Assembly (NCBI RefSeq): GCF_005239095.1
Contig: NZ_SZUA01000002.1
Location: 496,001-560,000 of the forward strand
Length of the DNA: 64,000 bases
From: Luteimonas gilva
Lineage (GTDB): Bacteria; Pseudomonadota; Gammaproteobacteria; Xanthomonadales; Xanthomonadaceae
Reading direction: 5' to 3'
A model generated the notes under the pieces. That model did no database searches. It saw only the letters and a program-made list of their open reading frames with translations, and was not told the DNA's origin. This document shows positions 8,758 through 18,816 of this stretch, one piece after another. Every line of letters begins with the position of its first letter. Positions within the stretch are counted from its first letter, which is position 1. The translations under genes and the position numbers were made by a program.

Positions 8758-8946
8758 CTAGCGCCCCGGCATCGCCTTGTTCACTGCGGCCAAGGCCCCC
8801 ACGCCCGCCGCGATCGATATCACGCCGACCAGCCAGGTCCACACCCGGCCGCACTTGACGCACTCGATGTCGATGATGCCACCGGGCCCGAACAGGATGA
8901 TGAGCCCGCCGACGATGATGATCCAAACAGCCGCGTACCTGATCAT
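8758..8946 (-). CDS. Small two-helix membrane protein with CxxC
   Basis: A 62-residue protein. ATG 8946 is chosen over upstream codons because GGAGGA lies four bases before it. Two predicted membrane helices (about residues 5-22 and 37-55) flank a short loop containing ECVKCGR, a CxxC that could bind metal or form a disulfide. No named family is recognised. It is convergent with hslU and divergent from ubiE. Confidence 0.72.
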   Translation of the reverse strand: MIRYAAVWIIIVGGLIILFGPGGIIDIECVKCGRVWTWLVGVISIAAGVGALAAVNKAMPGR

Positions 8947-9061
8947 GTGCTCCTCCTTGGCGCGACGGGCCGGGCTTCCGGCCATCGCCGAGATTCCCCC
9001 TGCGACCTAGGCCAACGCGGGGCGGGGCGGCCAAAGGCCATCGTGCCCGGCCCGGCGATGC

Positions 9062-9067
9062 GATAAT
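9062..9067 (+). promoter_or_regulatory. -10-like element directly upstream of ubiE
   Basis: GATAAT ends six bases before the ubiE ATG. Transcription would start at or next to the start codon, giving a leaderless mRNA. A -35 box is not obvious in the GC-rich upstream sequence. Confidence 0.45.
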
Positions 9068-9073
9068 CGCCCC

Positions 9074-9835
9074 ATGAGTGAACGAGACCAGGCCCCGGGC
9101 ACCACCCATTTCGGTTTCCGCGACGTGCCGGTGGGCGACAAGCAGAAGCTGGTCGGCGAGGTGTTCTCGTCGGTGGCCGGCAATTACGACCTGATGAACG
9201 ATCTGATGAGCCTGGGCATCCATCGGGTCTGGAAGCGTTACTTCGTCGCCACCGCGCAGGTGAAGCCGGGCGACCGCGTGCTCGATCTGGCCGGCGGCAC
9301 GGGCGACATCGCGGCGTTGCTCAAGGACCGCGTCGGCGCGACCGGCGAGCTGGTGCTCGGCGACATCAACGGCGCGATGCTGCGCGTCGGCCGCGACCGC
9401 ATGACCGACCGCGGCAACGTCCGCGGTTTCGAATACGTGCAATGCAACGCGCAGACCCTGCCGTTCCCGGACGCGAGCTTCGACCTGGTCACCATCGCCT
9501 TCGGCCTGCGCAACGTCACCGACAAGGACGCGGCGCTGCGCGAGATGCACCGCGTGCTGAAGGTCGGCGGCCAAGCGCGGGTGCTGGAATTTTCCGAAGT
9601 GAAAGCGGATTGGTTCAAGCCGCTGTACGACTTCCACTCGTTCCAGGTGCTGCCGCGGCTGGGCAAATTGTTCGCGCAGGATGCGGACAGCTATCGCTAT
9701 CTGGCCGAATCGATCCGCAAGCACCCGCCGCAGGACGAACTCAGATCGATGATGGAGGCGGCGGGTTTCGCGCGCTGCGATTACAAGAACCTGTCCGCCG
9801 GCATCGTCGCCATCCACACCGGCTACAAGGTCTGA
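9074..9835 (+). CDS. ubiE: Ubiquinone/menaquinone C-methyltransferase UbiE
   Basis: SAM-dependent class I methyltransferase that C-methylates the benzoquinol (or demethylmenaquinol) ring in quinone synthesis, in the cytoplasm at the membrane. The 253-residue protein has the family signatures THFGFRDVP, VFSSVAGNYDLMNDLMSLGIHR, the SAM loop VLDLAGGTGD, TIAFGLRNVTD, and the C-terminal YLAESIRKHPPQDEL and GIVAIHTGYK. The start matches the family N-terminus. No ubiJ or ubiB follows; a repeat and an unrelated peptidase gene come next. Confidence 0.97.
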   Translation: MSERDQAPGTTHFGFRDVPVGDKQKLVGEVFSSVAGNYDLMNDLMSLGIHRVWKRYFVATAQVKPGDRVLDLAGGTGDIAALLKDRVGATGELVLGDINGAMLRVGRDRMTDRGNVRGFEYVQCNAQTLPFPDASFDLVTIAFGLRNVTDKDAALREMHRVLKVGGQARVLEFSEVKADWFKPLYDFHSFQVLPRLGKLFAQDADSYRYLAESIRKHPPQDELRSMMEAAGFARCDYKNLSAGIVAIHTGYKV

Positions 9836-9841
9836 GCGAAC

Positions 9842-9919
9842 GTAGCCCGGGGTAAGCGCAGCGCACCCGGGGCCGCGTCGCGACGTGCTTCCCGGGTGCG
9901 CTGCGCTTACCCGGGCTAC
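9842..9919. repeat. Inverted repeat pair, family E (GTAGCCCGGGTAAGCGCAGCGCACCCGGG)
   Basis: The left arm starting at 9842 and the right arm (CCCGGGTGCGCTGCGCTTACCCGGGCTAC) ending at 9919 are near-perfect reverse complements, so the whole unit could fold into one long hairpin. A second copy is at 54411-54479. Confidence 0.85.
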
Positions 9920-10042
9920 GTCCGATGCGGCCGGGAAAGATCGAATTCGGGCCGGAAATCCCGTAGAAACCGTGACAACCGCGGCACCGTATCCCGGCCG
10001 AGACGGTAAACTCGCGGTCCCCGTTCCCCCCGAAGGCCGCCC

Positions 10043-11983
10043 ATGCGACTGCCTATCTTGCTGTCTTGCCTCGCCATCGCCCTGGCCGCGGGCTGTTCCC
10101 GCGAATCCGCCGATACCGCTTCTTCGGCGCCGGCCGCCAAATCGGAGGCTGCCGCCGTGACCGTGGTCGACGAACATTCCTATGCCGAACCGGCCAAGGT
10201 CGTCACCGACGATCTGGCGCTGGACCTGAAGCTCGATTTCGCCGGCAAGACCTTGTCCGGCACGGCGACCTACACGCTCGACTGGAAGGACAAGAGCGCC
10301 ACCCAGCTGGTGCTCGACACCCGCGATCTGAACATCGAAAAAGTCGAAGGCGAAAGCGCGCCCGGCCAGTGGACGCCGCTGCAGTTCGCGCTGGCGCCGG
10401 CCGACAAGATCCTGGGCAGCAAGCTGACGATCCAGACGCCGGCCCGCAATGCGCACGTGCGCGTGACGTACGCGACTTCGCCGAACGCCTCCGGCCTGCA
10501 ATGGCTGGAGCCGTCGATGACCGAAGGCAAGCAACAGCCCTTCATGTTCAGCCAGTCGCAGCAGATCCACGCCCGCAGCTGGGTGCCGCTGCAGGACACG
10601 CCGAGCGTGCGCTTCACCTATTCGGCGCACATCGCCGCGCCGCCCGAGGCGATGGTGCTGATGAGCGCCGACAACGATCCGGCCGCGGCGCGCGACGGCG
10701 ACTACAGCTTCAAGATGCCGCAGAAAATCCCGTCGTACCTGCTCGCGATCGCCGCGGGCGATCTGGTGTTCAAGCCGATTTCTGGCCGCAGCGGCGTATG
10801 GGCGGAACCGGCGATGGTCGACAAGGCCACAGCCGAATTCGCCGACACCGAGAAGATGATCGAGACCGCCGAGAAGTTGTACGGCCCGTACCGCTGGGGC
10901 CGCTACGACATCCTGGTGCTGCCGCCTTCGTTCCCGTACGGCGGCATGGAAAATCCGCGCATGACCTTCGCCACGCCGACCGTGGTGGTGGGCGACAAGT
11001 CGCTGGTGTCGCTGGTCGCGCACGAATTGGCGCATAGCTGGTCGGGCAATCTGGTGACCTTTTCCAGCGCCAAGGACGCCTGGCTCAACGAAGGCGTCAC
11101 CAGCTACGTCGAAAACCGCCTGGTCGAAGCGCTGTACGGCAAGGAACAGGCCGACATGGAGCGCGTCATCGCGCGCAACGAGCTGAAGGCAGAGTTCAAG
11201 CAGATCGATCCCAAGCTGCAGGCCTTGGCGCTGAAACCCGATGCGTTGCCCGATCCGGACGGCACGTCCAGCGCCACGGTCTACACCAAGGGCGCCTGGT
11301 TCCTGCAGTTCCTGGAAGAGCGCTTCGGCCGCGCCGAATTCGACGCCTTCCTGCGCGGCTATTTCGACCATTTCGCGTTCCAGAGCATCTCGACCGCGCA
11401 ATTCGCCGACTACGCCAAAAAGAACCTGCTCGACAAATACCCGAACAAGGTCAGCCGCGAGGAATTCGACGCTTGGCTGTACGGCTCGGGCATCCCGGTC
11501 GGCGCGCCGGAAGCGCTGTCGCCGCGCTTCGGCGTGGTCGATTCCGCGCGCCTGGCCTGGCTGGGCAGCGCGCAGTTGCCGCCGCCGGCGATCACCGGCC
11601 CGTGGACGACGCAGGAGTGGGTGCATTTCATCGAAGGCATGCCCGAGACGCTCAAGGTCGAACAGCTCAAGCAGCTCGACGACGCCTACCATTTCACCGG
11701 CACGCCGAACGGCGAGATCGCGCAGCGCTGGTATCCGCTCACCGTGCGCAGCGGCTATCTCGACGCGCGCCCGGCGATCGGCGAATTCCTGCAGCGGATC
11801 GGCCGGCGCAAGCTGATCATGCCGACTTACCAGGCGCTGGCGGCGACGCCGGACGGGCTCGCTTTCGCCCAGGAAGTCTTCGCCAAGGCCAAGCCGGGCT
11901 ACCACCCGATCACCACCGGGTCGGTGGAGAGCCTGTTGGCCAAGGCCAAGCCGGCCGACGCGCCGGCGCCGCCAACCCACTGA
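10043..11983 (+). CDS. M1 family metallo-aminopeptidase lipoprotein (leukotriene A4 hydrolase type)
   Basis: A 646-residue zinc aminopeptidase with a lipoprotein signal (lipobox LAAGC, Cys18), so it is anchored in the periplasm or outer membrane. The N-terminal beta domain is followed by the catalytic domain with GGMENPRMTF (the GAMEN variant of the LTA4-hydrolase group) and HELAHSWSGN, with the second zinc-binding Glu in NEGVTSYVENR. A helical C-terminal region (about residues 470-640) matches the LTA4H C-terminal domain. It probably trims exported peptides; substrate is not evident. A Ser/Ala-rich linker of about 25 residues follows the lipid anchor. A repeat separates it from ubiE. Confidence 0.93.
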   Translation: MRLPILLSCLAIALAAGCSRESADTASSAPAAKSEAAAVTVVDEHSYAEPAKVVTDDLALDLKLDFAGKTLSGTATYTLDWKDKSATQLVLDTRDLNIEKVEGESAPGQWTPLQFALAPADKILGSKLTIQTPARNAHVRVTYATSPNASGLQWLEPSMTEGKQQPFMFSQSQQIHARSWVPLQDTPSVRFTYSAHIAAPPEAMVLMSADNDPAAARDGDYSFKMPQKIPSYLLAIAAGDLVFKPISGRSGVWAEPAMVDKATAEFADTEKMIETAEKLYGPYRWGRYDILVLPPSFPYGGMENPRMTFATPTVVVGDKSLVSLVAHELAHSWSGNLVTFSSAKDAWLNEGVTSYVENRLVEALYGKEQADMERVIARNELKAEFKQIDPKLQALALKPDALPDPDGTSSATVYTKGAWFLQFLEERFGRAEFDAFLRGYFDHFAFQSISTAQFADYAKKNLLDKYPNKVSREEFDAWLYGSGIPVGAPEALSPRFGVVDSARLAWLGSAQLPPPAITGPWTTQEWVHFIEGMPETLKVEQLKQLDDAYHFTGTPNGEIAQRWYPLTVRSGYLDARPAIGEFLQRIGRRKLIMPTYQALAATPDGLAFAQEVFAKAKPGYHPITTGSVESLLAKAKPADAPAPPTH

Positions 11984-12003
11984 GCGGCGTTTGCGAAATG
12001 CGG

Positions 12004-12048
12004 TTCAGCCCCGACTGCCTTGTCGGGGCTGAAGCCCCTCCCACAAAG
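12004..12048. repeat. Hairpin repeat after the M1 peptidase
   Basis: A 9-bp stem AGCCCCGAC/GTCGGGGCT with loop TGCCTT (12007-12030) is followed by GAAGCCCCTCCCACAAA. It resembles other repeats of the window and may also stop transcription. Confidence 0.55.
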
Positions 12049-12102
12049 GCCTGAATCGGCGAAGATGCGCGTTCTGCAGGCTTCGTCCGGTGCCCGATAC
12101 CT

Positions 12103-13077
12103 ATGCGGCTGAGGCGCTCGATCGCTGTTGCTTCGCTGATCGCGATCGCGGTGTTGGCGATCGCGATCTGGCGCGACCCTTACGCCATCGTCAGCGCCGA
12201 ATACGCGCGCCAGCGCATCGCCGCAGGCCTGTCGGAACACGAAATCGAAGCCGGCGGCTATCGCTGGCGCTATGTCGAGCGCGACGCCGACCGCGCCGGC
12301 GCGCCGACCTTGGTGCTGGTGCACGGCTACACCGGCAGCAAGGAAAACTGGTATCGCTTGGCCCAAGCGCTGGGGCGCGGTTACCGGCTGGTGATTCCGG
12401 ACCTGCCCGGCTGGGGCGACAGCGAACGCAAACCCGGCGCCGATTACGGCTATGCCGCGCAGGCGGGCAATCTCGCCGCCTTCATCGACAAGGTCGCCGG
12501 CGGTCCGGTCGTGCTGGTCGGGCACTCGATGGGCGGCGGCATCGTCGCGGTGACCGCCGCGCGCTATCCCGACGACGTGTCGCGCGTCGGCTTGCTCGAC
12601 GCTTCCGGGGTGCGCTTCAAGGACAACCGATTCGGCATCGACGTGCTCGCGGGCAAGAATCCGTTCGGCGTCACCGACGACGCCAGCCTGAAGGCCTATC
12701 TCGACATCCTGTTCAACGACGACACCGGACGTCCACGGATTCCGTGGCCGGCTTCGCAGGCCTTGATCGCCAAGCGCCGCGCCGACGGCGCGTTCGAACA
12801 ATCCGTGCTCGACAAGATCGGCCGCGGCGATGAACGTTTCCTGCCTTACGATCTGGCCGCGGGGATTCGTCAACCGACGCTGCTGCTATGGTGCCGGCAG
12901 GATCGCGTGATCGACGCGAGCGCGCTGGAGATCTACGCCGCACGCATTCCGCAAGCGCAAAAAGTGCTGCTGGACGGATGCGGGCACATGTCGCTGATGC
13001 AGCAGCCCGAAGCGGTGGCGCGCGCGATCGGCCGGCTGATCGCAGACGAAGCTACGAACCGAGGACCGTTCCGATGA
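12103..13077 (+). CDS. Exported or membrane-anchored alpha/beta hydrolase
   Basis: A 324-residue alpha/beta-hydrolase with an N-terminal hydrophobic segment (about residues 7-23) that acts as signal or anchor, placing the enzyme in the periplasm. The oxyanion region is VLVHGYTGSKENW, the nucleophile is Ser142 in GHSMGG, the acid is probably Asp in WCRQDRVID, and the His is in DGCGHMSLMQQPE. This resembles secreted lipase/esterase-like hydrolases; substrate is not determined. Its TGA overlaps the ATG of the following lipoprotein gene (ATGA), indicating joint expression. Confidence 0.85.
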   Translation: MRLRRSIAVASLIAIAVLAIAIWRDPYAIVSAEYARQRIAAGLSEHEIEAGGYRWRYVERDADRAGAPTLVLVHGYTGSKENWYRLAQALGRGYRLVIPDLPGWGDSERKPGADYGYAAQAGNLAAFIDKVAGGPVVLVGHSMGGGIVAVTAARYPDDVSRVGLLDASGVRFKDNRFGIDVLAGKNPFGVTDDASLKAYLDILFNDDTGRPRIPWPASQALIAKRRADGAFEQSVLDKIGRGDERFLPYDLAAGIRQPTLLLWCRQDRVIDASALEIYAARIPQAQKVLLDGCGHMSLMQQPEAVARAIGRLIADEATNRGPFR

Positions 13078-13790
13078 AGAAATACGCCGCATTGATGATC
13101 GCCGCCGGCCTGTTGGGCGCGTGCAAGGGCGAAGACCCGCAAGCCGCGGCCGCGGCGCAGGCCGCCGCGAAAGAACAGGCCGCGGCGCCCGTGCTGCAGC
13201 AATACGAAAGCGCGGTGGCGTCGCAGAACTGGGAGCTGGCCAAGGCGCAAGCCGACCTGCTGCAATGGCAACACAAGGGCACTCGGGCTGCCGCAAAGGC
13301 CGAGGAGAACTACGACGAGATCAAGGCCAAGGCGGACGCGATCAAAGAAGATCGGCGTTTGGTCGGCCTATGGAGTTACGACAACGTCGCGGTCGGCAAG
13401 AAGGGCACGCAGAAGACCGCGTCGATTTATTCGAAGGAGCGCGTCGACGTGGATGGCAGCGGCGCCAAGCCGGTGCGTCTGATCTTCCGCGACCATCCCG
13501 AATGGGGCAAAAGCGCTTATTTGGTGCTGCAATCCGGCGATTTCCGCTGTCCGGGCGGCTGCAAAGTGCAGGTTAAGGCCGACGGAGCCGCGGCCAAGCC
13601 GATGGCGGCGACGCGGCCGGACACCGACGAAGCGATCGCGATGTTCGTCGAAGACGAACGCGCGCTGTGGCGCATCGCGCGCAAGGCCAAATCGGTTTCG
13701 ATCGAATTCCCGGTGAAGGCCGGCGGCACGCGCACCGCGGTGTTCGAGACCGGCGGATTGGATGGCGCGCGGCTTCCGGGCTGGGATTGA
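13074..13790 (+). CDS. Hypothetical lipoprotein
   Basis: A 238-residue predicted lipoprotein. ATG 13074 overlaps the upstream stop and follows GAGGA. The signal MKKYAALMIAAGLLGAC has the lipobox LGAC. An Ala/Gln-rich helical stretch (about residues 22-90) precedes a folded part with DRRLVGLWSYDNVAVGKKG, SGDFRCPGGCKVQV (two cysteines that may pair) and a beta-rich C-terminus. No family is recognised. Coupling to the exported hydrolase suggests a partner role in the envelope, which is inference only. Confidence 0.78.
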   Translation: MKKYAALMIAAGLLGACKGEDPQAAAAAQAAAKEQAAAPVLQQYESAVASQNWELAKAQADLLQWQHKGTRAAAKAEENYDEIKAKADAIKEDRRLVGLWSYDNVAVGKKGTQKTASIYSKERVDVDGSGAKPVRLIFRDHPEWGKSAYLVLQSGDFRCPGGCKVQVKADGAAAKPMAATRPDTDEAIAMFVEDERALWRIARKAKSVSIEFPVKAGGTRTAVFETGGLDGARLPGWD

Positions 13791-13801
13791 ATTTCGCTTT
13801 T

Positions 13802-13878
13802 GTAGGGGCGGCTTCAGCCGCGAGCCCTTTGCAGCAAATTGCGATGCGGGAAAAGCTCGCGGCTAAAGCCGCTCCTAC
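13802..13878. repeat. Inverted repeat pair, family B (GTAGGAGCGGCTTTAGCCGCGAGC)
   Basis: The left arm GTAGGGGCGGCTTCAGCCGCGAGC and the right arm GCTCGCGGCTAAAGCCGCTCCTAC are near-perfect reverse complements around about 30 bases. This is the family that also flanks the transposase at 22010. Confidence 0.88.
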
Positions 13879-14035
13879 AAGAGAAGCCGTCGCATTCACG
13901 TAGCTTTATTCGGACGGGAGTAAGCTCGCTTCGTGCGATGCGAATCGCACCGAACGACGCAACGCCAGGACGCGCGCGTCACACACCTCTTCGGCGCTGC
14001 CGCTTCGGAAGGCCGACGGCGCCCTGGAGACGGCC

Positions 14036-14503
14036 ATGCTCTCTCCCCGATTGCACCAGTTCCTCGACGAGCGCCACGCGCCGTACGCCACGCTCGCCCA
14101 CCACCGCACCGTCACCGCGCACGACACCGCCACCGCGACCCACGTCGGCGAACAGCGATTCGCCAAGACGGTGATGCTGAAGATCGACGGCGCGATGGCC
14201 ATGCTGGCGATGCCCGCCGCGTATCGCGTAGACCTCACCCGGTTGTCGCGCGCGCTCGGCGGCCCGGCCGTCGAACTGGCCACCGAAGACGAATTCAAAG
14301 GCGCGTTCCCCGATTGCGAATTGGGTGCGATGCCGCCGTTCGGGCATCTGTACGGCATGCCGGTCTATGTCGACGCGCGTTTGTCCGGGCACAAGGACAT
14401 CGTGTTCAACGCCGGCTCGCACACTGATGCGGTGCGCATGAGCTATGCCGATTTCGAACGCCTGGCCGAGCCGCAGACGTTGTGGATGGCGCATGTGATG
14501 TAG
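14036..14503 (+). CDS. YbaK/EbsC-type aminoacyl-tRNA editing domain protein
   Basis: A 155-residue stand-alone YbaK/ProX-like domain. Known members hydrolyse mischarged tRNAs (for example Cys- or Ala-tRNA-Pro). Visible features are the N-terminal HRTVTAHDTATATHV, the conserved Lys in FAKTVMLKIDG, and the central GAMPPFGHLYGMPVYVD with the GxxxPF-type loop. The substrate specificity cannot be read from the sequence. The stop codon TAG (14501-14503) is formed by the first bases of a family D repeat, so the present C-terminus may have been set by repeat insertion. Confidence 0.85.
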   Translation: MLSPRLHQFLDERHAPYATLAHHRTVTAHDTATATHVGEQRFAKTVMLKIDGAMAMLAMPAAYRVDLTRLSRALGGPAVELATEDEFKGAFPDCELGAMPPFGHLYGMPVYVDARLSGHKDIVFNAGSHTDAVRMSYADFERLAEPQTLWMAHVM

Positions 14504-14591
14504 GGCGGGCTTCAGCCCGCCGGCGCCATCGTTCCGCTGCGACGTTGGTCGGATCGGTGGAATGGCGATGGTGGGCTGAAGCCCACCCTAC
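14500..14591. repeat. Inverted repeat pair, family D
   Basis: GTAGGGCGGGCTTCAGCCCGCC at 14500 faces GGTGGGCTGAAGCCCACCCTAC ending at 14591. The first arm overlaps the stop codon of the upstream gene. Confidence 0.83.
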
Positions 14592-14631
14592 GTTACAACG
14601 CGTTGCCTGCGGGGCTGAGCCGGCATGCGCT

Positions 14632-14952
14632 TCATTTCGGCGTCTTATCGGGCGCCGCCGCCGGCGGTTTGGACGAGGCCGATTCGTCGAGGCTGTAGCC
14701 GAGCCAGGTAAAAAAGCCGAGAACGGCCAACGCGGCGAAAGCGATCAGCAACGCAAGCCAGGCGTTCTGGTCGTGGAACCACGTTACAAGCTGATCGTAG
14801 CTGCACATCCGCCCCGGCTTGTTCCAGGAACAGACTCTGCCCGCGAAGTAATAGCCTAAAAAGCCGACGATGCCGATCAGGCAGACGATAAAAAACGGAA
14901 TCGATTCGACGTCGTACTGCCACCATGCCGACTCGCGCAGGCGACGAAACAT
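14632..14952 (-). CDS. Hypothetical two-helix membrane protein
   Basis: A 106-residue protein. Two membrane helices (about residues 18-40 and 64-86) flank a loop with two cysteines (RVCSWNKPGRMCSYDQ) that could form a disulfide. The C-terminal tail is Pro/Ala/Lys-rich. It starts six bases after the adenosine kinase stop on the same strand, so it is the second gene of a short operon. A Shine-Dalgarno sequence is weak or absent. No family is recognised. Confidence 0.7.
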   Translation of the reverse strand: MFRRLRESAWWQYDVESIPFFIVCLIGIVGFLGYYFAGRVCSWNKPGRMCSYDQLVTWFHDQNAWLALLIAFAALAVLGFFTWLGYSLDESASSKPPAAAPDKTPK

Positions 14953-14958
14953 GTCCGA

Positions 14959-17168
<2,210 letters not shown>

Positions 17169-17197
17169 GGTTCGGGCTTCGGCCCGCCGTTGCTCTT

Positions 17198-17287
17198 GTA
17201 GGAGCGGCTTTAGCCGCGAGCTCCTTCCGTAAATCGCGACATCGCAGCGATTTGAGAGAAAAAGCTCGCGGCTAAAGCCGCTCCTAC
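17198..17287. repeat. Inverted repeat pair, family B, between mreB and mreC
   Basis: GTAGGAGCGGCTTTAGCCGCGAGC at 17198 faces GCTCGCGGCTAAAGCCGCTCCTAC ending at 17287; the arms are perfect complements over 24 bases. It lies inside the otherwise compact mre operon. Confidence 0.88.
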
Positions 17288-17419
17288 GAAAAGCCCCGAT
17301 CGCGAAAGTAGCGATGGGGTTTGGGTTTCGCGAACTTTTTCGCTTTTTCGCCGCTCCGATGAGCGGTTTTTCGCCGTCGACGGCATACTCTTTCGATCTT
17401 CGCGACACCGACCGACCAC

Positions 17420-18337
17420 GTGCCTTCCTACGCCGGCCCCGCTCCCGCCCGACCTGCCGACATCGCCGGCACGCTGCGGCTGCTGGGTTATCTGGCGCTG
17501 GGCGTGGCCTTGATCGTGCTGGACCATCGCGGCGGTTGGCTCAAGCAGATCCGCGGCCAAGCCGAACTGGTCACCCAACCGCTGTGGTGGATCGCCGGGT
17601 TGCCGGGCCGGATCGGCAACAGCGTCCACGACGATGCCGCCACCCGCACGCGTTTGTCCGAAGACAATCGCTTGCTGCGCAACGCGCTGCTGATCAGCGG
17701 CGCGCGCCTGGCGCGGCTGCAGTCCGCTGCGGACGAGAACGAACGCTTGCGCGGCCTGCTCGGCGCGGTGGAGCGCGGCCAACTCGACGTGCAACTGGCG
17801 CCGATCCTCAATATCGACCTCGACCCGACCCGGCAGCGCCTGGTGCTCGGCGCCGGCAGTTCGGCCGGCGTGCGGATGGGGCAGGTGGTGATCGATGCCG
17901 GCGGCGTGCTGGGCCAGATCATCGAGGTCAAGCCGCTGACCTCCACCGTGCTGTTGCTGACCGATCCCGATCACGCGATTCCGGCTTCGGTGGCGCGCAA
18001 CGGCGTGCGCTTGGTCGTCTACGGCCGCGGCGGCCGCTTGGAATTGGCGAACATCCCCCTGTCCAGCGACGTCAAAGTCGGCGATAGCGTGGTCACTTCC
18101 GGCCTGGGCGGGCGTTTCCCGGCCGGGTTTCCGATCGGCACCATCGCCGCGCTGCGTCCCGACGACAGCCGCGCTTTCCTGATCGGCGAATTGAGTCCCG
18201 CCGCGCAGCTCGACCGCGGTCGCGAGGTGCTGTTGCTGCGGGTGGATCGGGCCGCTCCCGCTCCCGCGAACGCCGCCGCGCCGGCGAGCGCCGAGCCGAA
18301 GCCTGTTCCGCCGGCGCCGAGCGGAGCGCCGCGATGA
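17420..18337 (+). CDS. mreC: Rod-shape protein MreC
   Basis: Bitopic inner-membrane protein of the elongasome that links MreB to PBP2. GTG 17420 is the start. A single membrane helix (about residues 18-36) is followed by a coiled coil (LSEDNRLLRNALLISGARLARL and ENERLRGLL) and the beta-rich periplasmic domain (ILNIDLDPTRQRLVLGAGSSAGV, DPDHAIPASVARNG, VVTSGLGGRFPAGFPIG). The C-terminal tail is Pro/Ala-rich. The stop overlaps mreD by four bases (ATGA). Confidence 0.96.
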   Translation: MPSYAGPAPARPADIAGTLRLLGYLALGVALIVLDHRGGWLKQIRGQAELVTQPLWWIAGLPGRIGNSVHDDAATRTRLSEDNRLLRNALLISGARLARLQSAADENERLRGLLGAVERGQLDVQLAPILNIDLDPTRQRLVLGAGSSAGVRMGQVVIDAGGVLGQIIEVKPLTSTVLLLTDPDHAIPASVARNGVRLVVYGRGGRLELANIPLSSDVKVGDSVVTSGLGGRFPAGFPIGTIAALRPDDSRAFLIGELSPAAQLDRGREVLLLRVDRAAPAPANAAAPASAEPKPVPPAPSGAPR

Positions 18338-18816
18338 GCCGCTGGCGCCAGGGTTGGATCATGCCGCTGAGCGTGTTCATCGCGCTGCTGCTGGGCCTGT
18401 TGCCGTTGCCCGACGTGCTGACGCCGTTCCGCCCCTATTGGCTGGCCCTGGTCGTCGCGTATTGGGTGATCGAAAAACCCGACAGCGCCGGACTGGGTTT
18501 CGCCTTCGTTTGCGGCCTGCTCGCGGACTTGTCGGTCGGCGGCGTGCTCGGCGAGCAGGCGCTGCGGCTGACGGTGATGGCCTTCATCCTGGACCGCTTC
18601 CGCGCCCGCCTGCGCTTCTTTCCGCTCTCGCAGCAATCGCTGGCGATCGGCGTATTGTTGTTCAACGACCGCATCGTCAGCGCCGCGATCCATCTGGCGC
18701 TGGGCGAACCGCAACTGCCGGCGGCGTTCTGGTGGGCGCCGCTGCTGAGCGCACTGCTGTGGGCGCCGATCTATTTGTTGTTCGATGCGATCCGCCTCGG
18801 TAGGAGGGCACGCTGA
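18334..18816 (+). CDS. mreD: Rod-shape protein MreD
   Basis: A 160-residue polytopic inner-membrane protein of the elongasome with five or so hydrophobic helices (for example PLSVFIALLLGLLPL, PYWLALVVAYWVI, GLGFAFVCGLLADLSVGG). The GLLADLSVGGVLGEQALRLT segment is characteristic. It overlaps mreC upstream by four bases and PBP2 downstream by one base (TGATG), so all three are translationally coupled. Confidence 0.95.
   Translation: MSRWRQGWIMPLSVFIALLLGLLPLPDVLTPFRPYWLALVVAYWVIEKPDSAGLGFAFVCGLLADLSVGGVLGEQALRLTVMAFILDRFRARLRFFPLSQQSLAIGVLLFNDRIVSAAIHLALGEPQLPAAFWWAPLLSALLWAPIYLLFDAIRLGRRAR

Noticed and set aside
8732-11980. Very long open frame on the minus strand across ubiE and the M1 peptidase
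   Set aside because: It is antisense to two well-supported genes, has Arg/His/Gln-rich low-complexity translation and no recognisable domain; it is a by-product of high GC codon bias.
14036-14503. Precise assignment as Cys-tRNA(Pro) deacylase YbaK
   Set aside because: The domain is clear, but substrate-determining residues could not be judged by eye, so only the domain-level call was kept.
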